This document shows, in pieces, positions 14,411 to 29,804 of a stretch of 64,000 nucleotides of DNA. Every line of letters starts with the position of its first letter. Positions within the stretch are counted from its first letter, which is position 1. A program made the position numbers and the translations under genes. The notes under the pieces were generated by a model. That model was not told the DNA's origin and did no database searches. It was given only the letters and a program-made list of their open reading frames with translations. Origin of the DNA: Triplophysa rosa (lineage: Eukaryota > Chordata > Actinopteri > Cypriniformes > Nemacheilidae); the NCBI RefSeq assembly GCF_024868665.1, contig NC_079913.1, positions 552,544-616,543 on the forward strand, read 5' to 3'.

Positions 14411-16318
14411 TGAGCGGAGCAACTCTGGTTTTAGCCACAAGAGGTCAACAATGCCTCGTAAAACCGAAAGTCATGACAATACTTCATTGGGCTATTTAAC
14501 GTTAACAAAATAGAACAATTAATTGTCTTTGATTTCTTAGGAAAAGTAACTGTTTTATAGTGAAAGTGTATTAATCATGTTTTCTGGCAGATTGATTACC
14601 ATAGTTTTACTACAAATACCATGGTTAAACTGTGTTTGTTGTTACGAGACCATATAGGCTATATTTGTGAATGTTATGGTTGAAGTACAAATAAAACGAA
14701 ACTTAGCTTATTTTCGTAAGGACATGTTACACAAAAGCTCACATTTATATTGCCCCATTAAAAGCTATTGCCACTATATTATTAATTTTCCAAGGTAGAC
14801 ATAATATTCAACCTGGTTATCAATCCATGATTTGGCCTTGACTACCCTTCATTTTAACGAAATGTCTTGTGCAATGCATGATATAAGTATATTTGTAAAA
14901 AAATCACATAATGAATGGAATTGAAGAAGAGAGATTCTTAAATCTGTTTTTATAGCTACATCTGTTCGTGTAGTGATGGCAGCTATATGGATTTATATTA
15001 AACATATAAATAAATAAATCTGGGAGGACATCAAAAATGCAATCGAAGGAGAGAGCGAGAGCTCTGTATGCTTCAATCTGTTTTTAAAGCTAAATGTATT
15101 GTTTGTGTACTTCAACAGTGAAGCTAAATGAAGGCAGCTTTAGGGAATTACAGAAGCACAATTGCATTACTTTGTGCAAGTAAGTGAATTAGGTTTTTGA
15201 AAGCCATGTTTTAATAAAAAGTGATTGCATTTCTGCACACATAGCAATGTTTCAAGCAAAGCTGCATAGGAATGACAAACTCTCTCAGCACACAAAACAC
15301 ACCATTTAGAGATACTAGATGATATTTATTAAATAATGATACATCGCTTCACATTGACATGTTTAGCACGGCTGCTGAATTCAAGAAATGTTCTTGATGA
15401 CAGTTCCTATGGCAACCGAACGTAAGTGCAAAGATTACGGTATAATCGAGGGTACCGCATGACAAATCCAGGCCACCACTTAAAAAGACTCAAATCTATT
15501 TAATCACATGGTGACCTAGTTCAAGGATACGATGTTCATCATTAGAATTTTAAGCGTCATCAGTATAACAGCTTATGAGGGTTCTTGATATGTAATGCAC
15601 TGCACAGGTCAATATGCCTTTAGTCCACGATACATTCCACAATGATAGCATGTATAATAAAGACAAAATAAAGCACATGATAAAACATGCTGTCACGTTT
15701 TCCTTCATTTAAATCACTCGTAAACACTTCCAACATGAAACAAAACAATTGGAAGAACGCAGACCACCCACGGATTTCTTCCATGTTCATGGAACACAAC
15801 AGAAGCACCAGTCATCTCTAACAACATTTTGTCTGAAATGCTTTTCGAGGCTTCGCAATCAGTCAAGCGGATCGAGCTCCGGCGCTCGGGTGGAACAGCT
15901 ACGGCTCTGCCTTCGGATCCCAGAAAAAGGCCTCGGAGACGGATCTTCTGTATAAAGGTCTGACGGCCCATTATCTAAAGTGGACCCTTCCATCTGCAGT
16001 CAAGTCTCAGAAATGCTCTCGCCATCCGACCTGTAAAGTGTAAAATGGCTTTGGGTACGACACGCATGGACACTGGTGAGGACTCCTGAAATATGGTTCT
16101 GTAAGATGCGCTGAGGTCAGAGGTAACGGCACGGTCCATTCCTGGATGGAGAGGCTATTTGGATTAGTTCAATTTAAGACCCCCTCTTGTAAAGCACGGA
16201 GGCCATTTATCAACTCCTGAGTCTTGAAAGCTGTAGTTTGCATTGTCCCACGCCCACCCATCTCTCTTGGTCACTGCTCTTCTGTGATTCAGCCGACAGC
16301 TCAAGTCACGCCGTTGTT
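14411..16318. other. tmtc1 3' UTR and intergenic
   Basis: The right part (about 15310-16318) should be tmtc1 3' UTR, because it follows the tmtc1 stop on the minus strand and ends near a minus-strand AATAAA at 15325-15330. The left part is AT-rich intergenic DNA. No further exon is supported. Confidence 0.5.
15325..15330 (-). terminator. tmtc1: Candidate tmtc1 polyadenylation signal
   Basis: AATAAA on the minus strand about 1 kb past the tmtc1 stop codon. Other weaker hexamers exist, so the site is a candidate only. Confidence 0.4.
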
Positions 16319-19300
16319 TTACGTCCCTTGTAGTTTTTTCTCAAGTCTGTCCAGCTTGGCCAGATTCTCTTTTAGCAGTTTGGAACCGGGTGAAAGTAGA
16401 AGGGCTCTTTGGTAGTACATTCTCGCTGCTGCATAGTCTCCCTAAAAGTACACAAACAGGCATTCGAAAAGAGCTTGGGTGAATCTCATCAAGAAATATC
16501 TGGGTCACCTTTAGCTCAGAATCAAAAGAAAATAGAAATCCTCTTTTTGCATAAGATATAAGATACTTGTTTTTTGGCAATTTGGCCTCATTACTGCATT
16601 ACTGTAGAAAACATATGGTATTCAAATTCTTTATTAATATTCATTCTGTTTGGGAAATAATAATTTTCTAAATTAAAATGATTTTAACTATTATATCGTA
16701 CTTATTTATTATCTATAATTGAAACTTTACAGTATACTGTAAAACTGTACATACTTTATTTCAAGATTTAAAAAAAAACCTCACGTTGCACGAGTTGAAA
16801 ATGTCTTGTTTCAAGTTTACCGTAATGGTCTCAGGACGTTTTCATTTGTTTACTTTACACACAAAATGTAGTGTTATTATACCCCTCATTATTATTTTGG
16901 GGGTAAAAAATAATTTAGACACATCTAAACAATTTTCATAAGATGTCATTTATAATTTAAATTTGACAGTACACTGTAAAAATAGATAAATATATGAGAT
17001 TTTTAATTAAATTGCATAAGTGGAAAATGAAAAACAATGGTCCTCCAATTGATTTTTTATTATAACTTTGGGAGCTTAAATACAATCTAGACATCTCTAG
17101 ACAGTCTCATAAAATATCAGGAGCTTTATAATTGAAGTGTTTGCTTTAGAAATCATACTCATTTATCATACCTTGATGTGCTGAATGCCGCCCATGTTCA
17201 TCCACGCTTGCGACTGGTCGGGTTTGAGTTCAACAGCAAGCTTGTAACTCTGAAAACATGAAACACTGTGTACAAAATATATAGCCAGTGATACGTTCAA
17301 CAGCCCAAAACCCCTTTTCATAACTGTTTTTGGCCTGTGATAGAAATACGACCCGTTCATAATTCATAACCACTGGAGGCATATTTAACAGACCGGCTCA
17401 AAAGGCTTTTGTATGGGGCTTTATAATCCAGCTTTGAACCGGATAGCAGAATTGAGCACTTTCGCACTTTTGACCTGTAAACCTGAGAGCAGTCTGTTCT
17501 CATCTGTCCTTTGTGGTCAACATAAAAGTAGGACTACAGGCCGATCCGCAGCGGGAGACCGGGAACGCTTCCAACCACAACAACCTTCTTATTAACCAGA
17601 AAACCGTCTTTTAAAGGTTGTTGTGAATACGGAGGTTAACAACTAAAAACAGTCAAATGTTTCTTCCGGAATGAGATGAAGTCTAGACGGGGATGAAAGG
17701 AAATCCCTGATGTCTCTGTGATAGTATCAGGACAGCAGAGAGGAGCTGTGTGAAGGTGGGAAGAGACGGAAGAGTGTCTTTCAGACTGACTTTAGACCAT
17801 CAATGTGAGGTCTGGTCAACATTGCAGCTTATTCTATACAAGAAGCGGTTACTGAGATACTAAGGGGATGGATGATTGACAGGTCAAATAACCAACCACA
17901 GTTCGAGGTTGTATTTCTTGTTCGTCAAAAAATACCATAAAATACAGTACCATAAATACTATATTTAATAGTTAACCCTACCTAAACCTTGTAAACAAGA
18001 ATGTTGAGGATCTGCATGATAACTAAAGGTAAATTCACCTGGAAGGCCTGGTCAAGATCGTTCATCTCTCTGAGCTGGTTGCCCACGGAGAAATGCAGCT
18101 CTGCCCGCACCGCAGCGTCTAACGGCTCCTGCCGCAGGGCTTTTTTCAAAGCATCCAAGGCCTGAAACACAAGCGCACATTCATTTTAATAGTACTAGTG
18201 CAAGTGCAGTCTTGGGAGCCATTTAGATTTCTCTTTGAGGTCCGTTAATTAAAGAAAAGAGTAAAGAGAAATGATCTGCGATTCATTCTAGTCTCCGGAC
18301 AGGCAGACGCTCGCTGGGACTCAATAACATTCCCTATGAATTGCCGACCACAGCAGAACTGCACGACGGCAAAATGAAAATCCTGCATGAGTTGAGCTCC
18401 AAATGAGAAAAAGGCTTGCAGTAAAAGCGAGCATGCATGAATTAGCGCACACAAACCCGCGTACACACACCTCAGTGTGGTTGCCTTGTTTGCTGTAGAT
18501 GGCGGACAACAAGCGGTAACATTCAATGCAGTCGCCCGTCTTTGAAATGATGCCCAGGGTCATCTTCTCTGCCTCTGTAGAGCGGCCCGCCATGGCTAAA
18601 ACCTGCGCCTGTCGAGAAATAACGAAATAAATTAACAAAGAGCGACAACCCGCTTGTGCTTTTCAGGCAGTGATGTGGATCACCGTGAAAGGTCTTTGGA
18701 GACACATTTAAGCTGATGCTGTGCTCTCAGATACACCGCAAGCAAAGCTTTCTGGAAGATGCTGAGCCGATGTTGTCAAATGTAATCGCAAAGCCAAGTG
18801 CTGGACTTTTATTTGTGTTTGTATCTATTTTGTAAGACAAAGAAAGCCAGAAGACACGCTTTATGTGCACGCTAAATTCTGATTGGCCCTTATTTCTTGA
18901 TTTAAAAACCCCAAAATGAAAATTCTGTCTTTATTTACTCACCCTCGAGTTGTTCCAAATCTGTATCGATGTTTTTGTTCCGATGAACACAGAGAAGGAT
19001 ACTTAGACGAATACTTGCAACCAAACACTTCTTGGCCACCATTGACTACCATAGTGGGAAAAAAATGCGTTACAAATGGCTTTGTTCTGTTTAGCCAAAA
19101 GAGAAGATATTTTGAAGAATGTAGGAAAGCAAACAGTTCTGGGGCGCTTCTGACTACCATTGTCATTTTTCCTACCAAGAACTGTTTGCTTACAAGCATC
19201 GATCTCTGTGTTCATCAGAGAAAAGACATGTATACTGATTTGGAACAACTCGAGGGTGAGTAAGCGATGACGGAATTTTCATTTTTGGGTGAACTGTCCC

Positions 19301-22300
19301 TTGAAAGATAGTACTGATTCTTGCACAAAGTCACTTCTTACCAGAGCGAGCCAGATATCAGTGCTGTCCGGCTGAAGCGTGGCTGCTTCTCTGTAAACCT
19401 CCAGCGCTTCTTCATATCTACCCGTGTTATAGTATAAAGCACCCAGAGGGGTCAAGATCTCCACCTTACGGACCACCTGCAGGGCCCTGTGTGCAACACA
19501 CACACCCAGACACCCAACAGTAGGTTTGCTGTTGCATTCATTGTAAGGTGGATAATCAAATAGACTATACGTTTGATCTCATCTTACCTTTTGTACCATA
19601 ACTCTGCTTCTTCATTGTCATTGGAGGAGCGAAGAAGGCGGCCCAGGTTCACCATGGCAACATAGTGAGCTGGCTTCAGACGGACAGCTTCCTGGTAATG
19701 AAATGCAGCACGGTCCCCGTGACCTACAATGTACAGTAAGTGCATAGCAGAAAGTGTTTGTATTATATTTAAAAAGTAAGCATGTCGATTCTCTTAGTAA
19801 CAGCACAGCAACCATTCTGGCTAGAAAAGAAAAATAAGCCTCTCACCAGTGTCCACCAGGAACACACCGTAGTTATTATGGAGGTCAGAACTCTCCGGGC
19901 AGTTCTCAATACCCTTTGTGTAAATCTCATTTGCTTCTTTTGAACGCCCCTACACAAAAAAAGGGAAAATGTGCATTACATAACAATAAGGCTTCTTACG
20001 AAGCAATAAAAATAAAAATGTCGTACAAGTATTTTTTTTACTATGTGTACGCGTCATTCACTGTAACAAAACCTGAGAGGGGGAAAGAGAGACCTGGTCA
20101 GCATACAGAGAGGCGAGGCTGGAGTAGGCATCAGCGAAATGTGGACCGAACCAAATTGATTCCTGTAACATCCTCTCAGCCTCCTCCTCCTTCCCCTGAG
20201 ACCTGGAAAACAATTCGATTACCATCGTACACACTCAGTTTTCCTCGACATTGGTCTTGTTTCGAAGTACAAATACCTATTTAAAGAACATGATATTATT
20301 TGACAACCAAATTATAATTATATTCATATTCATGCCATATCTGTAAATTCTCTTTGACTTTTAAAAAATGTTGTTTTATAGCAATCATGTGGAGTTATGT
20401 TTACTTGAGGAGGTTGCCCAGGTTGAACAGAGCTCTGTTGTGTTGAGGGTTAATGTCCAGCGCTTTCCTGTAATACATTTCAGCCTCCTCAGCCTGGTGA
20501 GTCAGGGTGCCCAGATTATTCAGAGCGCTGGCATGTCGTGGGTACAGACTACACAAAGAGACAGAGAGTGAGACGGGGAATCGTTGGAATTTACATAATC
20601 AATCAAAGTACCGATTCTACGGTGGTTGGTTTATAATAGCACACAAAACACAGTCGAACAACATAATCTTGGATTTCATATGTATTCTTTAGGGTTTGGC
20701 ACTCTCACATACACATACCCGAGGGCAGATTTATAGTGGTGAATGGCTTCTTGGTTTCTGCCTCTGTCCTTCAGGAAGTTGGCGTAGTTGTAATGAACTT
20801 TAGCATTGTGAGGTAAAGTCTGAATGCCGGACCTGAGGGCAGGTGGGAAGAAACTTGTTCAGAACGCCGAGGCCACAGAGAGGAACTAGTGTGTGAACCC
20901 TGAACTACACGAACGACTCCTAAATCATATCCACGTGTTCCCAAAGAAGCAAGTCTAAAAACACAAACTGCAACTAATGGAAATTTCACTCCGAACATTC
21001 GAGACAAAAACTTGATCCAATTCTTAAAATTGAAACTAAAATCCATGAAATATGAAATAGTACAGACATATTCAATAAAAAGTTCAATAGGTGGATGTCA
21101 AGATTTCTAATGTATAACAGCACGACATTACATTAATGATTCTCGAAATTCTTCCGAAGAAAAATAGCATGCAAATTGTAGGGTTGATTTTTATTAGGCT
21201 TTTTGACAACTTGACAGTATAAATCACATTCAACTTTTCTTTTCTTTTTTGTTCATTTTTGCTGTTATTTAAAATATTGCTCTTGTTTCTAATGCCCGTC
21301 TTTCATGAGAGGAATGGACAACAACAAAAAATCGTATTTTAATACAGATCTTTAATCCTGCATGTACACTAAATAGTAAAAGAAAAATCCTGCGTGAACG
21401 ATTGCTTTAAGACAGAGTATCCTGGCAGTGAAACACACACAAACCTGAACAGGGCTTCTCTGGAGAGCCAGATCTCATTCTGTTGGACCGTCTTCCAGGA
21501 CAAGAGAAGAAGAACAACCAGCACGGACACTGTAAGCGCGGCTGCACCCCATCGACTGACCACTGAATACAGTCTGTTCAGTCCATGAACCACCAGAACA
21601 CAGTAGCCCATACTGCACACACACAACCACACGGTCTTCACGGTCTTTCCTAAGTCGTGGAACACTATTTAGACGCACAAATGTTAATGCACTCCTGCTT
21701 TCAGACATCTAAAGGACTCATTTAAACATGTAAAGAAAGTCATAATCAGATGGGAGGTTTATATTATAACACAGAGACATGAACTATTTGTCAGTGTCAG
21801 GCGGGCGATCGAGAGTCTGACCTGAGCACATATTTGATCATCGTGAGAACACAAAACGTCTCACAGTTCATCTGAAGACGCCGGTGTCACAGCTGAAGTC
21901 AAACTAAAATGACATCTCCCACAGACATTATGAAATATTAGTGTGGAAAAAGACACACCACACTACTCTCCAATCTCCTTTTCTTTCCAAGCCTCTCCGC
22001 TCCGCTTCACAAAACCTGCACCTCCCCGTCGACACCCACTCTTACTCGGAGACAGAATGTATGAAAACTCCTGCGGTTTCACACTGTTACTGCTTCCCAC
22101 GCTCACATTTATTCATTTGGCAGACGCGTGTACAGAGTCAACACGCTAAACAGTACCGTGAGTTTAAGGCCATGCTGCTAGGAGGATGGAGGATGACTCA
22201 CTTCACATCTTTCCGAATCCAGCGGCACATTCACATTTGATATGGATGGCTTTTGTAATTCTGTGTAAGATACTTTCCTTGAACTGGGTTTTTACATTTT

Positions 22301-25300
22301 CTTAAGAACTTCAAGCAGAGGTGGTGTTGCGATGGATTTTATTCCGTTGCAGCTCAGGTCTCTAAGACATCCTTGAATATGGCTCAAGTCTGTCCTTCAA
22401 GGATCCTGTATAGAATTGAACTGTTTTACTTCCTCTAGGCGAAACCTCTCTCTCGGAAAATGTACAGAAACCAAATGCTTACGAATGTTTAACATGCATG
22501 TTGTTTATCTCTAGTTTGTGAATCTTATGAAACCTGCTAAGATATCCATGTCTATATTCATCCAAACATCAATAAGAAAGGACATTTTGCACACAGAAAG
22601 TAAGGTTTTAGCTCAAAATGAAAATTCTGTCATGGATTGCTCCCCCCAAGTTGTTCCAAACCTGTATACATTTCTTTGTTCTGTTGAGCACCACGAAAGA
22701 TATTTGGAGAAATGTTAGCGACTGACATTTATGGCATATCATTGACTACAATAGTAGGAAAAATGTAAATGGTAGTCGAGGGTGTCCTAGAACTTTTTGC
22801 TTTCCTAAGTTCGTCAAAATATCTCATTTTGTGTTCAACGGAACAACAAAAAAGTTATTTTTTCCTTCTATGGTATACATTTTTCCAAATATCTTTCGTG
22901 GTGCTCAACAGAACAAAGAAATGGACACAGGTCTGGAACAACTAGAGTGAGTAATTCATGACAGAATTTGGGTGGAGTGTCCCTTTACTGTCGTTCTCAT
23001 TAGTGGTCTTAAACATTTTCTTCTACATGCAAAAGAATGATATACTATATACATTGTGAAGTATTAGCAGTATTCCATACAGTACTGTTTTACAAATATA
23101 ATGCACTATATGTTTACATGACATTTGATATCATGTGTTAAATTGCAACCTACGGCTTTCTAAGATTGCAAATCAAAAACTTAAAAGATTCCAAGATCAA
23201 AGGTTCAATGAGTTTGATCATTTTTTACGTGATCTTTCTGCTTCATAAACACAAAGACTATGAACCGGTGACCAGTGTGAGTTCCTCACATTCCTCTCAT
23301 AGCTCTGCTGAATTCTTGAAAATATTGTGTGGAAAGCATGTGTGCAGTCCTAACTTATCTCTTAACTATTGCTGTTAGTGCTAACAAACCCAGCGTTGCT
23401 AATATCTTCCCAGCATGCACACAGAGGGCATTCAAATGCACTAAGCAGAAACCCCTCGTGACTCATAACCAAGTGTGCTCGGGAACTCATTTGTTTCAAT
23501 TTGCGCCTCATTGTTTAAATGATCTCTAAATTTGCACACTTGACAAACAGACACACACATTTATAAAACAGTGCATTATGGGAAACGTTGTTCTGACAGA
23601 TTATGCATTCTTATCAGTAGCCTGTTATCCTCACAAAGGGATAAAAGAGGGAGTCGGCGCACAGACCTGGGCATGTAGAGAACTCTTTCCGCCACCACAA
23701 ATCCCACACGGAAGAAGAGATTACTGGCTGGGATGAAGGGAAAGACCAGGAACAGCACGCCTACTAACACCTCCTTTCCTTCCATCTTCTAAACAAAGAG
23801 ACGAAACAGAATAAAAGAGAGATGCAGGGGCTGAGAAGCTGCTCAAACCACGTCGTCAGTGTTTTCAGAATAGCTATTATGTTGTGCAGTACATTAAACG
23901 TGAGTGACGTTTGTCTGCGCAAAACTCCCAGGGTACCGCGCTGTGGCTGCTAAGGCATTCTCAGCATTTTCAACACGTTTAAGGTTAAAAAGAGATATTT
24001 TTAGGTCATCCAGATACTCTCGATATGAGTCTGGGTACATCCTTTAATCTATGTTAATTTTGTCCAAAAGCAGGCGGTTGGAGGGGCTTCCAGGCCCTGA
24101 GGTGAGGAAGGGCTCTCCAAGGTCTATTTAAGTATATCCTACTTTACAGGCCCGGGGACAGGGGTCCACCCCAAAAAAGTTGACCAGGACCACTTCCTTA
24201 ACAAATCACAACCCAAACAAGCCCACAAACACTCAAGGACATGATCGACACTCTTTACTGTCTTTTCCCACAACGCTACATTAGCTTTATGTGAGTCTGT
24301 AGGCTTGAAAAATGAGCTGTTGTGTTATTAATGCATAAGATCATTAAATGTGACAGCTGAAGAATGGAGAGGCAATAGAGATATGACATGGATATGCAAG
24401 ATGATGGTGGAATGAAATATCCCGCTCAGTTTACTTCCAATACTCTGATAAGAAATAAACAATAATATTGAAACCATTGTCTGGAGTTGTTTATTCTCAC
24501 ACAGAAAATCCAATACACACCCAGACAGGACATCAATGTTTTAAGATTGATTTTTGATTCGCATTGCATTAGAAACATTAATTACAGTTGAATGTGAAAC
24601 AAATGAGAAGATATTATGACGCATGGCAGGACAGCGTTAGAGAAACAGGAAAAATGCTGTGTAAAACATTCAGCACAGTCTGTGTTATCGTCTCGCTCTT
24701 GGAGCCCAATGTTAACCTAGTAAACATTTGCAAAGACACAGATTGGAAAGTCAATAAGGTGAATCGCTGACACACGGCTGATATCGAAGAAGCATGAAAA
24801 AGGCGTAGCCAAGGACGGTACCAAACACTTTTTTATTCATTCTTTTTCTCTCTCACTATTAAAATCAATTCGTCTGCTGTACTTGTAAGACATTGATCTG
24901 TTAATGTGGATGGTCATTTTTTTAGGACAAAACGTATTGTAAAATGATGAGAGACAAAAAAACCTGTCAACACGCACGCACAAACACACGCATGCACACG
25001 CACAGACACACACACACACGCAAACACACGCAAACACACGCACACACACAGCTAAAGCTGGGTCATGCATATAATGATGGCTTTGGCATTATCCATTTTA
25101 CCAGTCTCCATCTGTTGTCATGGCAGCGCACACAGAGGTCATCCGTAATGTCAGCAGACCAAAGTCCATTCAGTAGCATTCACCTCCTTCATTTCATCTC
25201 GCCGCGGCCTTTTACTATTTCTCTCCACTTTTCTGTCGTCTTCCTCAAACTCCTCATCTCTTCCTCTATGTGCGCTGCAAACCAGTCCTTGACGAAAGGA

Positions 25301-28300
25301 AACTGGCTCTGATTTTCTTATAAGTTAAAGTCAGTTTTGACAATTTTTGAAGTATTTAGTCGAGTACGTCCCCTTGACACCATGCACTTGAGGCTTAGAG
25401 TTAACATGATCAAAGTTGCAAATTTGCTTATTTACTTAATGACCCAGAATTTTGATATTTGTATTATTCATTTAAGGCCACATATTCTTAAATCCTCAAA
25501 CTTTGTTATTTCAAGTTTAAACTAGATTTTGAGTCCCAGATTTTCTCTGTGACCATTGGACCACATGTAAACACACGACTAATGACTGGTGGAAGTCAGT
25601 TTACTTGTGCAGTATTTATGAAATCTGAGTTCGGCTTGAGAGTCTTTGCACACTCGCGCGGCTCGACGCAGGCGGTGTACTGACACTGGTCTGCCAGAAT
25701 GTGTCAGTCACACACTATGAATGATTCAGTCAAGGGAATATGAGATCTGCTGATCACAGACGGGGATATTCTCTCTTTCTCTCGTTTTCCGTCCTTCATG
25801 TTTTCTCTGGACCAGCCATTCACACTTTTTTCTTTCTTCAGACTCAAGGACTCGAGTGGAGACATGTGAAAGTTTATAAAAGGATTTCACCCCACACCAG
25901 CACACTACTCAAAGAGCATTCTGGGAACCGTCAAACAATGACTGACATCCAACTAAAGTGGCTTAAATGTTTTATCAGCTTTACTGGAAAGTTTTACAAT
26001 TCCTGAAAAAGTAAATAAAGCTAAGGCAGTTGTGTGGGACTTGTGTGGTTGTTTTCAGCGACTTTGATGGTGAAAGTGCTTTTGTACGCTGTGTGTTTGT
26101 CTATGAGGAATTCCACCAATGGGGGCAAAGTCAAGTAACATTCAGAATTTAACGATGAAATGTGCAGCTTTATTTAATGCATTGACGTATCTTCCACTGG
26201 AACAGGAAGTTAGGGCGGGACATAGGGAGTGGAAACATCCTCCCTATCTTTTTAAAACAGCCAATAACATTTAATTTACCTCGCAGCCTGGAATTTGATG
26301 AGAAGCTAAAGTGCAAGTTGATCCCAACAATTTATTTTATGGGCACTAAGATTTGACTTTTAAACTCGTGAAATTTCATTTCGAATTGAATTGGCCACTC
26401 TTCAAAAGATGTTTTCATTTCTATGAATCACATTTTTAACATTTATTATTACCATCATCTGATGTAAAGATTGATTTTAATATCATGCCACCTGCATTCT
26501 TCTTCTGCATCTTGTTTTTATTTTTTTATTCAAATTAGAGCAACATTCTCACATGAATTGCACTCTGAATAGGCTATGATGCTGAGGTGCTTCAAAACAT
26601 TTCTGGAACTGAGACAAGCCGAGCAGAACAAACAGCCCGATGAACTGAAGAAATAATCTCACTGCACGCGTAACCCGCGGGAGGAAATGTGAGCATCTGC
26701 AGACTCATTCACACCATCGCTTCTCTTTTCACGGGTTGCTATGGAGATGTTTAGTGAAGAATTGGGATCGAGCACACGGGAGGGAAACGGATAGAGCAGC
26801 GGGGTGCGAGACAGTGTGAATGCTTTCATCCCCATCAAACAGTGAAAGGCATGTTCGTACGTGTCTGTTATGACAGAAGAAGTGCGTGAACCTGTCGTCC
26901 CGGCGGCTGTCTTGACGTGCAAATGTGTGTGCGCTCACCTGCAGATGTGTAACACAGGTCATGCTCAGTGCCAGCATCACCAGAGCCAGAAGCAGAGATG
27001 CAATATTCCGTCCGTCCCACAGAGATTCAACCAGAGGAATACTTCCCACCTGTTAAACACAATACGCATCAAACACTCACTCAAAAGCATCTCCGCGTGA
27101 ATTTCCGGCATGTTACGTGATGCAATTTACCTGCCAGTCGTAGCAAAGCACTATGGGGGCCAGTAAGAGGCAGGCGTTGAAGGCGAGCAGATAACAGTAC
27201 GTGAGAAACCTAAAACAACATATCACGCAATATTAATAGGAACACTAGAGATTTGTGGGATAAAGGATTTAAACAAACCCCTTACAGTACGTTTAAGCAA
27301 TAGGAACGCTTGCCTTAACAAACAGCACCCAGCCGAGCATATACATTACAATTCAAGCGTGCAGATCTAGCTGGAAATGCTGAATGGGATGTTTTAATGG
27401 GCTATCTGTTGCAGCCAAATGAGTCAATAATACAAGTAAAACAACAGTTATTTATAGATGTAAGGCAACGTAAAGGCTTTCCTGCTTTCGTGTGCATACA
27501 CAACTCACCATCATAAAGTCTGCTAGTCTACATATACAGTAATCATAAATGTGAACATATTTCTCGGCATTACAAAAAAAGAGAAATGCCATCGTACTGA
27601 CCTTGTCAGCAGGTACGGAGAGAAAGATGCAGGATTGTCTTGCTCTGAAAACAGTGGCATGGAGCCACCCATCAACCACAAGCGAATAGACATGATGACG
27701 ATGACCTAAATGAAATACAGTCAAATATCTTGTGAATTTATTGCAAATGAGGTCGTTGTAGTCTAATGGTAATGGATCTAGGCTGCTAACCAAAAGGTCC
27801 GAGTGGCAGGAGCTATTTCATTATTTCTCAAAGCCTCTGTGCCCATGGGACAGAAAGCCCTTATGCCCAGTGGGACTGTTCTTTGCAAGATGTTTTGTGT
27901 TGCTTTAGAAAGTAATTACTTAGCCTTGACACTTGGCCCGGTTTCACAGACAAAGCTTAATTCTAGTCTCGAACTAAAAAGCAGGTTTGAGTTGTCTTTA
28001 TTGAAAACAACTTGTTTTTCTAATGCATGTTTATAAAAGATATTTAAATGTCCTAGTTTAACTAAGGTCTGTTCCATGCTTGATCTTAACACTGTCTGGG
28101 CAACCGCCCCTTAAAGTCACCATGAAATGTTTTTTCCCCGAGTTGACATATTTTTCATTTAAATTCTAGAAAGTGTTTTATTCTACAAGAATGTGTATAT
28201 CCCTCTTACGAAACAAAAGATCTGATATTATTATATATATCATATTCTTCAAAATATAATGCAATATGTTAAATAATACATTTCCATATTATATTGGAAC

Positions 28301-29767
28301 CAATTGCATATATTTTACAATATACCATAAGCAGAAATTCCTTATGTAATATATTAACAATGTATTATTGTAAATACTTTCGAATATAGGAAAATATATG
28401 TTCTTTACAAATATTTTTGGCATTTTTTTCAAAAGCATAAAGCCTGCCCTGCACTTTTGAAACGTGTACACTAAAATGTATTTAACACCATGAAAACATG
28501 GCAACTTACGTGTAATGAGACGACACAGGCGCGCTTGATGAACGGAGAAGATTCTCTCACGAGCGCCTTCAACCTGGAGTGTGACAAGTGCCTAAACACG
28601 AAGCATTCATCAACTCCATAACTCAATCAACAATCTCAATTGCATTCATTACAGACTTCATCAAACCATTATCTAATTAATTTACGGCCATATTAATCTG
28701 TTCACTGCTTCTTTTAATTATTAACTCTCCATCTCACAAGCGTTACAATGCAGAGCTTAAAGGAAATAAGACGAACGGGGAGCCCTAAACTAAAATGGCA
28801 GCATTTCTATTTGAACAGCGTACAGTGAATTTTAATTCAGCGTGACTGGAAATGAAGTGAGATGAATGGAAGAGGAGAAATAGGAGTGAAAGTGAAATAG
28901 AAGGGGGCGGAGCTCAGGCGATACATCGCACTTGTGCTGATTGAGTCGGTAAAGCGCGGAGGAGCGTTCTGCTTAATGACCGTGTGCGCGTGCATCAGTC
29001 CCTTTCACAGTGTATTGTCCTCCAGGGATCAGTAAACGTGCTCGAAGGGAATAGCGTAATACAAAAAATGCCAGCCTCCCGCCCCTCCGTCTCTTTCCTT
29101 TACTGCTAAACCTTCTTTTCGGATTTACTGCCGTTTTAGTCTCTTCCTCACTGTAAGACAAGGAGAATGAGACAGGACAGTCTTCCACTGAATAGTAAGT
29201 ACTTGATCAATTATTCAGTTGAGCAAAAAACAAACATCGTTCATTAAAACATAGTAACTCTAAAATAACCCTTCATTTCAGATGACATCATCAGGACCCC
29301 TTCAAATGTCAACCAATGGGTGGCTCGTTTGAAATGATTCATTGAAAACTGCAAGAGCGTTACGATAGGTTGCCATTTTATTTGAAAAACAACAAACATT
29401 TCAGACAAAGCACACCCCTGTGACGTCTACTGTTTTAATAATAATGATGTTAAACGATGGCAACTGCTTTGTCATAACAATGCATTACAGCCACTTTGAA
29501 TTCACAGTTATGGCATCTCAACGACAGATGCAGATAAACAAACACGTTAAACATTCAGTCGTGCATTTCTGAGTATCTGATAGGGCACTTACGTAACATT
29601 ACGCTAATGAAGAGTTATAAGAGAGAAAACGAAGAGTCGCCTTTCTGCATTTAACAAAACCCACAAGTGGCTCTCCACCTCCTCACTACAAACACAAGAG
29701 GACAGCGTGTCTGCAGGTATTACAGCGACCATCACTCATTATCCTTCAATCACACGTTTCACACTGT

Positions 29768-29804
<37 letters not shown>
